From: Zygaena filipendulae
Lineage: Eukaryota > Arthropoda > Insecta > Lepidoptera > Zygaenidae
Assembly (NCBI GenBank): GCA_907165275.2
Contig: OU015666.1
Coordinates: 4,680,001-4,744,000, forward strand
Direction: 5' to 3'
DNA: 64,000 nt
A program made the translations under genes and the position numbers. Below the pieces are notes generated by a model, which had not been told where the DNA came from, ran no database searches, and saw only the letters and a program-made list of their open reading frames with translations. This document shows positions 1 to 9,100 of this stretch, one piece after another (the stretch's first letter is position 1; every line of letters starts with the position of its first letter).

Positions 1-363
1 CTGTGCAGGTTTTTAGTTTCATCTGACAAAGGAGAGGCTAAAATACTGTTACATGCTCCGATATCCAATAATCGGTATCGATGAGAGCTGAAAAATTGTC
101 TCCTTTCGGCTTCGTTGCGAACACACTCCATGTAATCTCGCTAGTGAATATTATGGTATTTTTAAAATAATCTCAAGATCAAGTAAATGAACTGACTACA
201 AAAAAAACATCAAAATAATCATTCTGCGTAATTTTTCTTATTTCCATAATCACTTAGCGGCGTTAATGTCAAAGTCAGTTTTAATTTATAATCTCACCCG
301 CTGATTGGAAGTGATTTCGTTATAATGACCAGCTAAACTAAATTTTTTAAAATATTTTTACAG

Positions 364-563
364 AATATCTGGTAGTTGGTCTAAAAGATGAATGCAGCAA
401 GTGTTCTGCCGAGGACAGAGAGAAGATAAAGACGATCATTAGACATTTATACCACAAAGAAAATGCTCTGTGGAACAAACTGCTTCAAAAGGTGGATCCT
501 GACGAGAAGTTCCGTGTAACGTATGCCAAGGAGTATCAAGAGATACAAAATAGCAACTACTAA
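364..563 (+). CDS. Chemosensory protein (CSP/OS-D family), last coding exon; 5' exon lies outside the window
   Basis: CSPs are small secreted helical proteins of insects that bind hydrophobic ligands in sensory lymph and other tissues. This exon follows a good acceptor (TTTTTACAG ending at 363) and encodes 66 residues ending at TAA 561-563. It holds the second cysteine pair of the family pattern (C-x2-C, in DECSKC), then the conserved NALWNKLLQKVDPDEKF stretch and a C-terminal Tyr. Reading frame and exon length (200 nt, entered in phase 1) are identical to exon 2 of the neighbouring CSP at 8166, and the two peptides align without gaps with 29 of 66 identical residues by eye. The first exon, with the signal peptide and first two cysteines, must lie before position 1. 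The gene looks intact as far as seen. The family is certain; the orthologue is not. Confidence 0.93.
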
Positions 564-569
564 GAAAAA

Positions 570-1330
570 CTGATTCTGATTATAAAAAATCTTTTATAGT
601 TTATTGTGTAAAAATAAAATTAATTACAAAACTCAAGTAGTGTAAAATTTTTATTAAAATCTTATGTTAAATTAAAACTCGTTTGTAACAAAGTAAATAG
701 GTATAGATAATCGTTGGACAAATTTGGAAACGTGTTGTTTTAATAAATTACTAAAATTATAGTATATGATATGATGATAAGGTTTCCTTGAAAAAATTTC
801 AGCTAGCAATAAGGCTGTCTATTTGCCATGAAATTAATGTATATTATATTTCATATTGTAAAAATCACTTGGTGCAATAAAGTCTATTGTATTGTATTAT
901 ATTGATAATATATGTATTAGTTTGTAATCCCGTGATCATGAAATGGTGAAATCTATCCGAGTTTCTTGCAGAATGGTCGCTATATATTTGAACCTAACGC
1001 TCAACTTATTTATAGCTATTTAAAATTGATCACTCTGATACAATTTTGTATTATAACAACCTTTGTCACATGGATGTGTGAAAAATCACAATGTTGTCAG
1101 TTTGCAGAAATATAATGTAGAAACATTTGATATGATTTAATTCTATAGCATTTTAACTTGATATCAAAAAGATTACACGAAATGTGCCAATAATGGCCAC
1201 TTTCGGTGGTTTTCAAATATTTTTTACTGCAAAATTATCGCCAAAAGTTAGTCCTACCTCATTCTACATATTAGTCTATTATTATAGATCGCTTTTAAAT
1301 GAAACATTTTAGAAGGCAAAACCCATGTTA
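570..1330. other. Spacer; retrotransposon-like tail at about 800-905, otherwise nothing recognised
   Basis: AT-rich sequence after the first CSP. At 870-900 GTGCAATAAAGTC followed by TATTGTATTG repeats looks like the 3' end of a non-LTR retroelement (AATAAA plus short tandem tail). No coding exon was seen. Confidence 0.35.
613..618 (+). promoter_or_regulatory. Poly(A) signal AATAAA of the first CSP gene
   Basis: An AATAAA hexamer lies 50 nt after the CSP stop codon, the expected distance for a short 3' UTR. No transposon boundary is visible between the stop and the signal. Confidence 0.7.
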
Positions 1331-1332
1331 CA

Positions 1333-1410
1333 ATAGGGCATTGCCTTATTCACTATGACCATAACACGACGCGATTAGATAACTCGCCACAAAAAATTCT
1401 CTTAAAAATA
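1333..1410. mobile_element. GGGCCC-type MITE, left-end fragment
   Basis: GGGCATTGCCTTATTCACTATGACCATAACACG matches, with changes, the terminal inverted repeat of the elements at 5385-5614 and 28043-28262. Only one end is recognisable. Confidence 0.4.
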
Positions 1411-1486
1411 CGGTCACAATGTGTCTTGTGGCATACAAAACTATTAATTTTGTAATACCTACTAATTCAAATTCAAATATTAGTCA

Positions 1487-1793
1487 TCTACCTATACTTA
1501 TATTAAAAGAGCAAGTGTGAATTTGTGACGTTTGTAGGGGGTAATCTCTGGATCTTCTGAACCGATTTTGAAAATTCTTTCACTTATAGGGAGCTACAGT
1601 GATCTTGAGTGTTATAGGATACTTTTTATTCCAGAATTCCCGCGGAAACTCCGGAGTTTATGAGGTTGTAATCTATGGATCTACTGAACCGATTTTGAAA
1701 ATTATTTCACTTATAGATAGGAAGTTAAAGCAATCCCGGAATTCCCGCGGGAACTCCGAAATTACCGCGGGTGAAACCGCGGGGGTCAGCTAG
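1487..1793 (+). mobile_element. Helitron-like element, subfamily A, internally duplicated
   Basis: Ends in the family hairpin (ACCGCGG, loop GTGAAA, CCGCGG) and CAGCTAG, with T following. The body contains GGTAATCTCTGGATC and then a second, partly diverged copy of the same segment, so the element is about 100 bp longer than simple copies. The 5' end is slightly degenerate. Non-coding; it would need helicase from another element to move. Confidence 0.8.
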
Positions 1794-2084
1794 TAGTAAT
1801 AAGGGCCAAGATATGATTTTTTCTTATGAGTGGTGATAACTTGCACTGATGTTAGGGCCTTGAATCTTATATCATTCAGAAAATGCTGGTCAATAGACAG
1901 GTAAATAATCTTTCGTAATGAGGAAATTCGCCGGAGAACCGGAGTCACTGACATAGCCTTCAAATAAGCAAACTGAAGTGGCAATGGGCTCGTCACATCG
2001 GTCGCAGAACCGACAACATACTTACATATTAAATATACCATATTCCCTGTAGTTTCGTAAAGGTCCAAGTCATAACTCTTGGGA

Positions 2085-2270
2085 AACACCGTCTCCAGTT
2101 GGTCATTTGGACGCCGATAAGTAATAACATGATTAAGTTATTTATACTGAGCGCTTTATCCAGAGTTAGGTATAGCAAGTTTTTTTTAATTATGTGTTTA
2201 AAATGTTGAAAGAAAAATATATCGAAACAAAATGACGCTATAATTTTAAAACACGCTTCAGTGTACGAGT
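2085..2270. repeat. Dispersed repeat, also at 29780-30005
   Basis: Contains GGACGC(C/T)GATAAG(T/C)AATAACATG and GACGCTATAATTTT, both found in the same order at 29780-30005. Two diverged copies in the window show it is repetitive; the class is unknown. Confidence 0.4.
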
Positions 2271-2279
2271 ATTGTTAGT

Positions 2280-2375
2280 CTTGGAATAGAAAATAGGGTA
2301 TTTTCATCTAGATATAAAGAGTTCCTGCGAAAATTACGAAATTGACGAGGGCGAAACTGCGGGAGGACCAGTTAG
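2280..2375 (+). mobile_element. Helitron-like element, degenerate 3' part
   Basis: GACGAGGGCGAAACTGCGGG and CCAGTTAG correspond to the family hairpin and CTAG end with several substitutions. An old copy. Confidence 0.4.
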
Positions 2376-2984
2376 TGATGGATAAAAAGATAAATTCCTG
2401 GTTAAAAAGACTAATAAACTCACCTTCTCATCTATCGATATACCTATATAAAAATATACATACAGCCCAACACAGAACCTCCTCGTTTTTGGAAGCCGGT
2501 TCAAAAGGTGCCTTGCATAAGTTCTACTAGTCGTACCAGTGTCAGTAAAAGAATTCAGTGGACAGTTACAAATAATTATTTAAGTTTGTTAGGGCAGAAT
2601 ATGATCAGTAAACTTGCTTTAAGTCAAAGGAATATAAATTTAATAAGATAGATTTTAATGTTATAATATCTATTAGGTATCTAGACATAAATTATAAATA
2701 AAATTGAAGTGTCTGTTTGTAATTTCAAACTAACAGCATTTCACTAAATGCGGTACTAACATTAAAAAATCAATCTTTAAATTTTTTCTCTGTCTGTCTG
2801 TTTGTTTGGTCCTGGTTGTTGTAATTAAAATTTTAGCCCCTTCTTTATAAACTAGTGGACATCACTGTGCAGATTTCTCTGTGTTATCTATGCCGGGTTC
2901 TTTTTTGGCTATTAATATACTGTGGTGAATCTCTGAATAAAACCAACGCTTTTGTTACAGTATTTTTATTTTATTCAATTTATT

Positions 2985-3134
2985 ACAACACGGGTAATCT
3001 CTGAAACGGCTGGACCGATTTTATCGGGACTTTACCTGACAGATATAGCTGATGTCATAAGGAGTAACATTTTATCCCGGAATTCCCGCGGACTCTGTGA
3101 AGTTAATGTTGGTGAAATTTCGGGGCACAACTAG
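2985..3134 (+). mobile_element. Helitron-like element, truncated at the 5' side
   Basis: Contains CCCGGAATTCCCGCGG, a weakened hairpin (GGTGAAATTTCGGGG) and the CTAG end at 3131-3134. The 5' TC end is not recognisable. Confidence 0.6.
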
Positions 3135-3732
3135 TAGATACTCTATAAAATGACATAGAGTGAGTGAGTGATAAGGTTGCACCGATAAGAAAAGGACAGA
3201 AGATAGTTTAGACTGAAAGAGCGGAGGGTATCTCATTTGGACTCGAATGAACTAAACGTCTCACTAAAACACGTCATCACGCTAGTTTTTGACAAAGTCA
3301 ATAATATTCTTCGATAAGTTTTGCTTCTAAACGTGTCAACTTTAGAAATTTTGGGTAAGTTGGTAACTTGAACGATTAATCGGCCAGAAAAAAAAAACTA
3401 AAATAACACTAAACCAGCAAGAAATACCTATTGAATACATTGTCGCATTTTTTTATGCATTGTTATTGAAAAAAAAAGCACCTCCCGGTCGATGGGGAAT
3501 TATTTTGTAGGAAATGAAAACTACATTCAAGCAATAAGTAATTAGGGGAGACCGGGGATGGTTGACCAATTTTCAGTTTAAAGGTTTCTATTTTTATTTC
3601 TTTACAGTATATAAATTTAAAAATGGGTTCAGTTAATTGATTAACTATTAAGCTTTGCAAGAAAGTGGCAAAAAGCACGTTATTCGTTATGATATAGAGT
3701 ACAGACCAGTTTTTGTATAAAAGGAAAAACTG

Positions 3733-3764
3733 GTCAACCTACCCCATGCTCGGGGTAGGTTGAC
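3733..3764. repeat. Perfect 13-bp inverted repeat inside the pogo-like element
   Basis: GTCAACCTACCCC (3733-3745) and GGGGTAGGTTGAC (3752-3764) form a hairpin with a 6-nt loop. The arms share GTCAACC with the element ends, suggesting an internal transposase-binding site (inference). Confidence 0.7.
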
Positions 3765-3852
3765 TATTCACCTGGGGTAAGTTGACCTATGAAGTTGTAA
3801 GAGCAAAATCTACGAGGAAATGGGATAAAAAATGTATTGTATGTTTTGTGTA

Positions 3853-4384
3853 TTATATGTTGCCAAAGAACAAATTAACATTTGTTTTGTTGAAAGATGT
3901 GGCTCGAGATAAACTAGTAGCTTGAGGAGTTCGTATAGAAAGTGCAGGATGACGTTTAAGAAAATTCCTCAGCCAATCTTCACCAGCAATCAGTTTTGTA
4001 TTCCATGAATCCGGTAAGGATTTGTTATTTTTTTTTGCCAATTGATATGCGAACTTTCGTGTTTCATAAGGTGTTAGCCCATAATAAAAATCTGCTGCTT
4101 TCTTCAAGTAACTCTCTAAAGCAAGATCTTCCTCGTCGCTAAATATTTGTCTATTTTTTCCGTATCCAACGCTGTCCAAAGTTGATTCAGATTTCGATAA
4201 TTCGGGATATTTTTCTAATTTTTTCTTTAAATTTACGACGTGGCGTTGGAGTGTTTTATACGGTATAGCGTACTGTTTCGCCGTAGAATTAATACTTTTT
4301 ATCAAAGATAACTTGTTGACATGCTCTATTTATTACATGTGTGGATGTACTCCCTCTATTAGTCTTTCTTTTGTAGGTTCGCAT
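3853..4384 (-). pseudogene. Truncated and frameshifted pogo/Tigger-type transposase (N-terminal DNA-binding part only)
   Basis: The start at 4384 opens a short basic peptide (MRTYKRKTNRGSTSTHV...). A one-base frameshift between about 4295 and 4310 then interrupts it. The next frame (stop near 3853) encodes about 150 residues with a psq-like helix-turn-helix (NSTAKQYAIPYKTLQRHV) followed by a CENP-B-type second HTH region (GEDWLRNFLKRHPALS, then ATSLSRATSFNKTNV). This is the usual N-terminal layout of pogo-superfamily transposases, where these helices bind the inverted repeats. The DDE catalytic domain that should follow is absent; the ORF ends at FFGNI. The copy cannot encode an active transposase. 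It could still encode a DNA-binding repressor only if the frameshift were bypassed, for which there is no evidence. Confidence 0.8.
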
Positions 4385-5012
4385 GGTCCTGAAACAATAA
4401 TTTTTGGATAAAATTTCAAAAATACCAACTTCATTTTATATGTGGAATAATGGGGCTGGTTGACCAAGTGGTCAACCAACCCCGTTATACATTAGTCTAC
4501 TAGCCCCGAACCACTTTTTAATTTTTAAGCACATGCCATAACCTCAAAATTGCGACGAAATCGAATAGAATAATACATAAAAGAAAGAACATGAATCAAA
4601 CATTCGTTTGTAAATGCTTCGATAGTCAATAAACATGAATAAATAGGTATTATTACAAATAATATTAAATGAAAAATAATTACTTACGTGTGTTGTTTTT
4701 AAATATTACGTTCCTTCTCTGAAACGACGTGCGTGTGCGACGCCACGTTTCCGGTGACTGAGCGGGAGGAGGTGACGGACTCTCGTGTCTCACTGGTTAG
4801 CTCAAGGCTATTGCCTCGGACGAGTTTTTGACAGTTAGTCAACCTACCACTATAGTCAACCATCCCCGGTCTCCCCTATAACAAATTTTCGGTCACCTTG
4901 TCTATACAAAAAGGCAACCTTCCATGAAAAACAAGACAAAAAATTTATAACAGCTAATTAACAAAATAATCTTTGAATTTATAATTATGTACAAAAACAA
5001 ATAGCGCCTAAG

Positions 5013-5020
5013 TATATAAA
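5013..5020 (+). promoter_or_regulatory. TATA box (TATATAAA) of the second CSP gene
   Basis: A canonical TATATAAA lies about 30 nt before a short sequence (from about 5045) that ends in a strong splice donor. Spacing, the downstream donor and the absence of another promoter-like sequence before the CSP start codon make this the likely core promoter. The transcription start itself is inferred. Confidence 0.6.
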
Positions 5021-5044
5021 GCGTATTTTGACCAAACTAGCCAT

Positions 5045-5071
5045 AGTCAAGTTCCTAACACATCTTCAAAG
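5045..5071 (+). other. Probable non-coding first exon (5' UTR) of the second CSP gene
   Basis: The exon ends at AAAG|GTAAGT (donor 5072). The matching acceptor is TTTTCACAG at 6471-6479, 17 nt before the CSP start codon, with a branch-point-like CTAAC at 6464-6468. This implies a 5' UTR intron of about 1.4 kb (5072-6479) that has been filled with repeats (GGGCCC MITE, a dispersed repeat and two Helitron-like copies). The left edge is estimated from the TATA box. Confidence 0.55.
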
Positions 5072-5142
5072 GTAAGTAACCAAAATATTATAATATTCCA
5101 TCAGAAATAATAAGATTCAGCATTTGATGAAAATATAATAGA

Positions 5143-5352
5143 CTAGTTGTGCCCCGCGGTTTCACCCGCGTTAATTTCAGAGTTCCCGCGGGAATTCCGG
5201 GATAAAAAGTACCCTATGTGTTAATCTGATGTATAAGCTATATTATAATAAAGTTCCATTTAAATCCATCCAGTAGTTTTTGCGTGAAAGAGTAACAAAC
5301 AAACATCCATCCATACATACTTAGAAACTTTCGCGTTTATAATTTAGTAGGA
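5143..5352 (-). mobile_element. Helitron-like element, subfamily B, complete
   Basis: CTAG at 5143-5146 (preceded by A), the CCGCGG hairpin, a B-type body with CATCCATCCATAC, and the 5' end reading TCC on the - strand (followed by T at 5353). 210 bp, inserted between A and T with no target duplication. It lies in the 5' UTR intron of the second CSP gene. Confidence 0.85.
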
Positions 5353-5384
5353 TAGTATCAGTACGTAGTATATTTACTCTGAGG

Positions 5385-5614
5385 TATCAGTGTAAAGTTG
5401 ACCACAACACGTCGTGATAAGATAAGACACCACAAAAATTGTTTTTCCCTCGCGATCAAAGAAGTTTCACTTTAAAGAAATACTTTTACAGCGTGTTATG
5501 GTATGGTACAGAATATTAATTTGTAATATTTTGGCACCTGGGGCGGTCGAAATTATGTTTTAAGGACGCGCGTTATGGGCAAAGAATGTTGTTGGTCATG
5601 GAGAATAAGGGCCC
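5385..5614. mobile_element. GGGCCC-type MITE
   Basis: The right end (ACGCGCGTTATGGGC ... GAGAATAAGGGCCC) matches the inverted-repeat ends of 28043-28262; the left end is diverged (GACCACAACACGTCGTGATAAG). Inside the CSP 5' UTR intron. Confidence 0.5.
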
Positions 5615-5979
5615 AGGTCGTAAGTCCGTTTTGGTAGAATTAAAGTAGATTACGCACCTTGCTAAAATGATTAATTAATTAATTAAACGTTTGAGCAACT
5701 CATGCTATTCCTCGCTTACGCTCGGGCACCAACTTGGGCACCAGCCTGACGCTCGTGCATTATTAACTCACTTTGCGCTCGGTGCAACTGTCGTTAGGTT
5801 ATGTGTTACATCAAATACTTAACAATCTTCGTATAAAGTTTCTTAAACTACTAGTTCGTTACAAGGTAACGTTGTAACACGTTTTGTATTATCGCGAATT
5901 TTAATTAATTTGGTTGTATGTAAACAAGGATGAACCTACTAAAAATGTTTTACTTGAAGCACTTGCATCCTTGTTTTTT

Positions 5980-6277
5980 TTTTAAATATCTGGGCAACCG
6001 AGCTTCGTTCGTAGCGAGCGCCATCTGTTGTTAAGTAGAAAAGCAATACCAAACACATGGCCTGAAAACACGAATGAAACGACGTTTTATAAAAATTTAA
6101 CCTAGCTAGATCGACTTATCGCCCCCGAAACCCCCTGCATACTAAAGTTCATGAAAATCTTTGGAGCCGTTTCCAAGATTCAGATTATAGACATAGACAT
6201 ATACTTTATTTGGCATCAAAATCAAAATACCTTAAATAGGAATACAAAAAAAATACAAATATATACATATATATTTA
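5980..6277. repeat. Dispersed repeat fragment in the CSP 5' UTR intron
   Basis: AGCGCCATCTGTTG, a CCCCCGAAACCCCCTGCATA stretch and GGAGCCGTTTCCAAGATTCA resemble a widespread lepidopteran repeat, recalled from general experience rather than a search. It may continue beyond the Helitron-like insertion to AAAAATTGCTCG at about 6430. Confidence 0.35.
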
Positions 6278-6459
6278 CTAGCTGTGCCCCGCGGTTTCAC
6301 CCGCATGAGTTTTGTGGTCAGGAACGTTTGCGGACGCAGGCAGAACAACCCGCCAAAGTTTCACCATAATCGGACCAATGGATTCGAAATGCATGGAGGG
6401 CAGACATACAAACATTCATTTTTATTTATAACAAAAATTGCTCGATTAAAGATAGTAGA
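6278..6459 (-). mobile_element. Helitron-like element in the CSP 5' UTR intron
   Basis: CTAGCTGTGCCCCGCGGTTT head with the hairpin at 6278; the right end reads GATAGTAGA before T. The body is diverged from the main subfamilies. It ends about 20 nt before the exon acceptor (6479). Confidence 0.65.
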
Positions 6460-6496
6460 TATCTAACCGCTTTTCACAGGAATTTGAAATTTCAAA

Positions 6497-6683
6497 ATGA
6501 AGAGTATCACTGTTTGCGGTTTGCTGGCCCTTGTGGCGGTCGTCTCTAGTGATTACACTCAGAAGCTGCAAAAATGGAAGTTGGAAGTTGACGATGTCCT
6601 GAAGAACCAACCCCTGGTGCAGTCTATAATCCAGTGCTTCTTGGAAGAGGAATCTTGTCAACCCGGTGCGACAGAAATCAAAG
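6497..6683 (+). CDS. Chemosensory protein (CSP/OS-D family), coding exon 1
   Basis: Encodes the first 62 residues plus one base of a 128-residue secreted protein. Residues 1-18 (MKSITVCGLLALVAVVSS) are a typical signal peptide; the mature protein starts near Asp19-Tyr20. Cys47 and Cys54 are the first pair of the four-cysteine family signature, which over both exons reads C-x6-C-x18-C-x2-C exactly. The exon ends one base after the Lys62 codon at the donor G|GTTAGT (6684). An intron one base after a conserved lysine codon is a recognised feature of CSP genes, and it fixes the splice site here. The ATG follows a 17-nt stretch of 5' UTR after acceptor 6479. The YT...LV..II.C region fits the family although the usual KYDNINLDEIL segment is divergent. 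Confidence 0.95.
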
Positions 6684-6968
6684 GTTAGTGCTAGAAAAAC
6701 AAGTTATGGACTTATAGACTTCTACTTTAAAACGTATCACAAAAAATGGGTAATTCGTACGTTTATAAACAGCTGGCTTCTGAAACACAGATTATGCTTA
6801 TGGATTAAATTTAAATGGGTTTAAACCACAGTTTATCATAGGCTTTTATTGGGTTTAATTTCAAGCACCGAGTTGATTGCCCATCTATAACTTATGCTAC
6901 ATCAGAATAAGATCCTACATCAATAGAATTAATGAAGTTTTTTCAATAAGTTTTCATTTCATTTTATA

Positions 6969-7295
6969 CTAGCTGACCCCCGCGGTTTCACCCGCAGTAA
7001 TTTCGAAGTTTCCGCGGGAATTCCGGGATAAATGTACCCTATGTCACTCAAGATCACTTTAGCTTCCTATGAGTGAAAGAATTTTCAAAATTGGTTCAGA
7101 GATCCAGAAATTACAACCTCAGAAACTCCGGAGTTCCCGCGGGAATTCCGGAATAAAAGTACCCTATGACACTCAGGATCACTGTAGCTTCTGATAAGTG
7201 AAAGAATTTTCAAAATCAGTTAAGTAGATCCAGAGATTACCCCCTACAACGTCATAAACTCATAAACTTTTGCTCTTTATAATAATTAGTATAGA
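6969..7295 (-). mobile_element. Helitron-like element, subfamily A, internally duplicated, in the CSP coding intron
   Basis: CTAG start with hairpin, and a 5' TC end at 7295, flanked by A and T. Two copies of the segment from CCGCGGGAATTCCGG to GATCCAGA are arranged in tandem, as in the A copies at 1487 and 62162. Confidence 0.85.
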
Positions 7296-7698
7296 TGATG
7301 CCGAGACAGAGCTACTTTGGCGTTTATAATATTACTATGCTACTTATATCATATATATGTATGTACGATAAATCATACTGCTTAAACGGCATGATGATAT
7401 TTATCAGTATAAATAGTGTGTTGCACTACACTATAACCCTATAACAGCAATAATATTCGTAGCTTAATGAATAAAAAAAATACACAGTTACTGTTTTAAG
7501 ATCTTTTTAATTTTTTGATTAAATGACCAAGTCAAGTGTTCATTAATTTCTCAATGAGGCTGTCCTTCTTTGTGATGATTATGCAGGCGATTCCAGCAGC
7601 AGCAGGAGACCATACTAAAGTCGCCAAAATATTCTAATTTTTAACACATCATACTTTATAGACTTGTTTCTTGGGATATGAAAATCAAAATTCTATCT

Positions 7699-7873
7699 GA
7701 TCCGTCTTGTAGAATAATAAAAACTGTTGGACACGTACTTTTAATAAAAAAATAACAGAGATAAAATAAGTCAAAATGTTGCGCGACGTCACACACACCG
7801 TGCCATAAACTGTTGTAGCACGTAAGAAATGAAAAATACGTGTCTAATATTTTTATTAATCTACAAGACGGAC
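7699..7873. mobile_element. TGACGTCA-type MITE, shortened copy, in the CSP coding intron
   Basis: Ends TCCGTCTTGTAGAATAATAA and its inverted match CTACAAGACGGAC, shared with the copies at 9567, 34241 and 59143. It retains only one core (GCGACGTCAC). Confidence 0.65.
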
Positions 7874-7954
7874 TACAAACTAAAATTTGGTTGAAAAGCC
7901 CATTAAGGATAGGTACAAATTCTATAATTGTGATTATAGTATCGTTTCTAAATA

Positions 7955-8107
7955 CTTACTTACGTTTTCACGCCTAAACTATTCAACCGGTCATGAAATT
8001 TTGCATACACGTTGTCTGGGGTACAGAAAATGAGGCATACCTAGTAGATATCCTTTTCCCGAGAAAACCCCGAAATGAACGCGTGTGACACTGCGGGAGA
8101 AAGCTAG
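7955..8107 (+). mobile_element. Helitron-like element, subfamily C, degenerate, in the CSP coding intron
   Basis: TTTTCACGCCTAAACTATTC, ATGAAATTTTGCATACACG and the CTAG end at 8104-8107 match subfamily C; the hairpin is eroded. Confidence 0.6.
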
Positions 8108-8165
8108 TAATAAGTTTAAAAACCATCTCATCTAATATGAAATACGTATATGTATTATTTTACAG

Positions 8166-8365
8166 TCAATATACTGGAATCTCTGAATGACGAATGCAGA
8201 AAGTGCACCCCGGAGGAAAGAGCGATGCTAAAACGTATCTTGGGTCACGTGTATAACAATGAAAATGAGAACTGGGAAAAACTGCTCGCCAAAATAGACC
8301 CCGACATGAAGTATCGCACCACCTTCGCGGCGGATTACGAAGATATCAAGAGCGGCAAATACTAG
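8166..8365 (+). CDS. Chemosensory protein (CSP/OS-D family), coding exon 2
   Basis: Continues the gene begun at 6497 after a 1482-nt intron; acceptor TTTTACAG ends at 8165 and the first codon is completed in phase 1 (Val63). It encodes residues 63-128 and stops at TAG 8363-8365. Cys73 and Cys76 (DECRKC) complete the C-x6-C-x18-C-x2-C signature. Trp99 in ENWEKLLAKIDPD corresponds to the conserved Trp of the family, and the protein ends IKSGKY, parallel to IQNSNY in the upstream paralogue. The mature protein is about 110 residues, normal for CSPs. The intron holds a subfamily A Helitron-like copy, a TGACGTCA-type MITE remnant and a further Helitron-like fragment, none disturbing the splice sites. 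The gene looks functional. Confidence 0.95.
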
Positions 8366-8526
8366 AAGAAGAAAGAAACTCAAATATAACGTATTTCTGT
8401 GGAATATCATAATACGTTTCACAGACACAATTATTATTATGTTTCTGATGAATTAATTTTGGTACCAGATATTCTTCGTTAGTTTAAAACATCGTTTGAA
8501 TTTATTTTATTTATTTTTTGGTAGAA

Positions 8527-8532
8527 AATAAA
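8527..8532 (+). promoter_or_regulatory. Probable poly(A) signal AATAAA of the second CSP gene
   Basis: First AATAAA after the stop, about 160 nt downstream. It is followed by ACTTTTTTCTATTCTATTCTA, which resembles the pentamer-repeat tail of a non-LTR retrotransposon or SINE, so the signal may have been donated by an inserted tail. Confidence 0.5.
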
Positions 8533-8752
8533 CTTTTTTCTATTCTATTCTAATTATTTCTAGATTGCTTGACTATTTAATACAGTCATTTCGGATAGTT
8601 ATAGAAGTGCGTGAAGTAGTGAATGACTGAGTGCGTGAGTGAGGCCACAGACTCATAATAAACTCTTTTACCTAACCACATTTAATCGTATTCGGGAATG
8701 CGACAAAACCTTCGGCTTTTGTTATATAATGCTGTGCTGCTGCTGTTTTGTT

Positions 8753-8947
8753 ATAGCTGTCCCTTGTGGTTTCACCCGCGGTAATTTCGGAGTTCCCGTG
8801 GGAGTTTCAGGATCTAGGGTACTCTATGTCACTCAGGACTGCCGTAGCTTCCTATAATTGAAAGAATTTTCAAAACCAGTCCAGTAGATCCAGATGTTAG
8901 CGCCTACAACGTCAAAAACTCAAACATTAGTGCTTATAATATTAGTA
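8753..8947 (-). mobile_element. Helitron-like element, subfamily A
   Basis: Head ATAGCTGTCCC (CTAG mutated to ATAG), GTTTCACCCGCGG hairpin remnant, A-type body (GTCACTCAGGAC) and TATAATATTAGTA at the 5' end. Confidence 0.7.
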
Positions 8948-9100
8948 CACATTTACGTACAAGTATAAAATAAAATGTTTTGTGTAGATAAAATTGCACG
9001 AGATGAAAGGACAAAGGTTATAAGTTGGAGAGCTACCAGCCATATGTCGTAAAACATATCTACATACACATTTTTTTATCAATCAATGATTTAAAGCACT

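Larger units (their letters stand above)
3545..4876 (-). mobile_element. Pogo-like (Tc1/mariner superfamily) DNA transposon, internally deleted
   Basis: The ends are perfect 22-bp inverted repeats beginning GGGGAGACCGGGGATGG, flanked by TA on both sides (3543-3544 and 4877-4878), the target duplication of Tc1/mariner-type elements. At 1332 bp it is shorter than a full pogo/Tigger element. It retains the transposase 5' region on the - strand: a GC-rich presumed 5' UTR exon ending at donor 4687, an intron to the acceptor TTGTTTCAG at 4389, and the start codon at 4384. Several GTCAACC motifs (in both orientations near 3733-3764, 4450-4480 and the two ends) are candidate transposase-binding sites. 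It probably depends on a full-length relative for movement. Confidence 0.85.
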
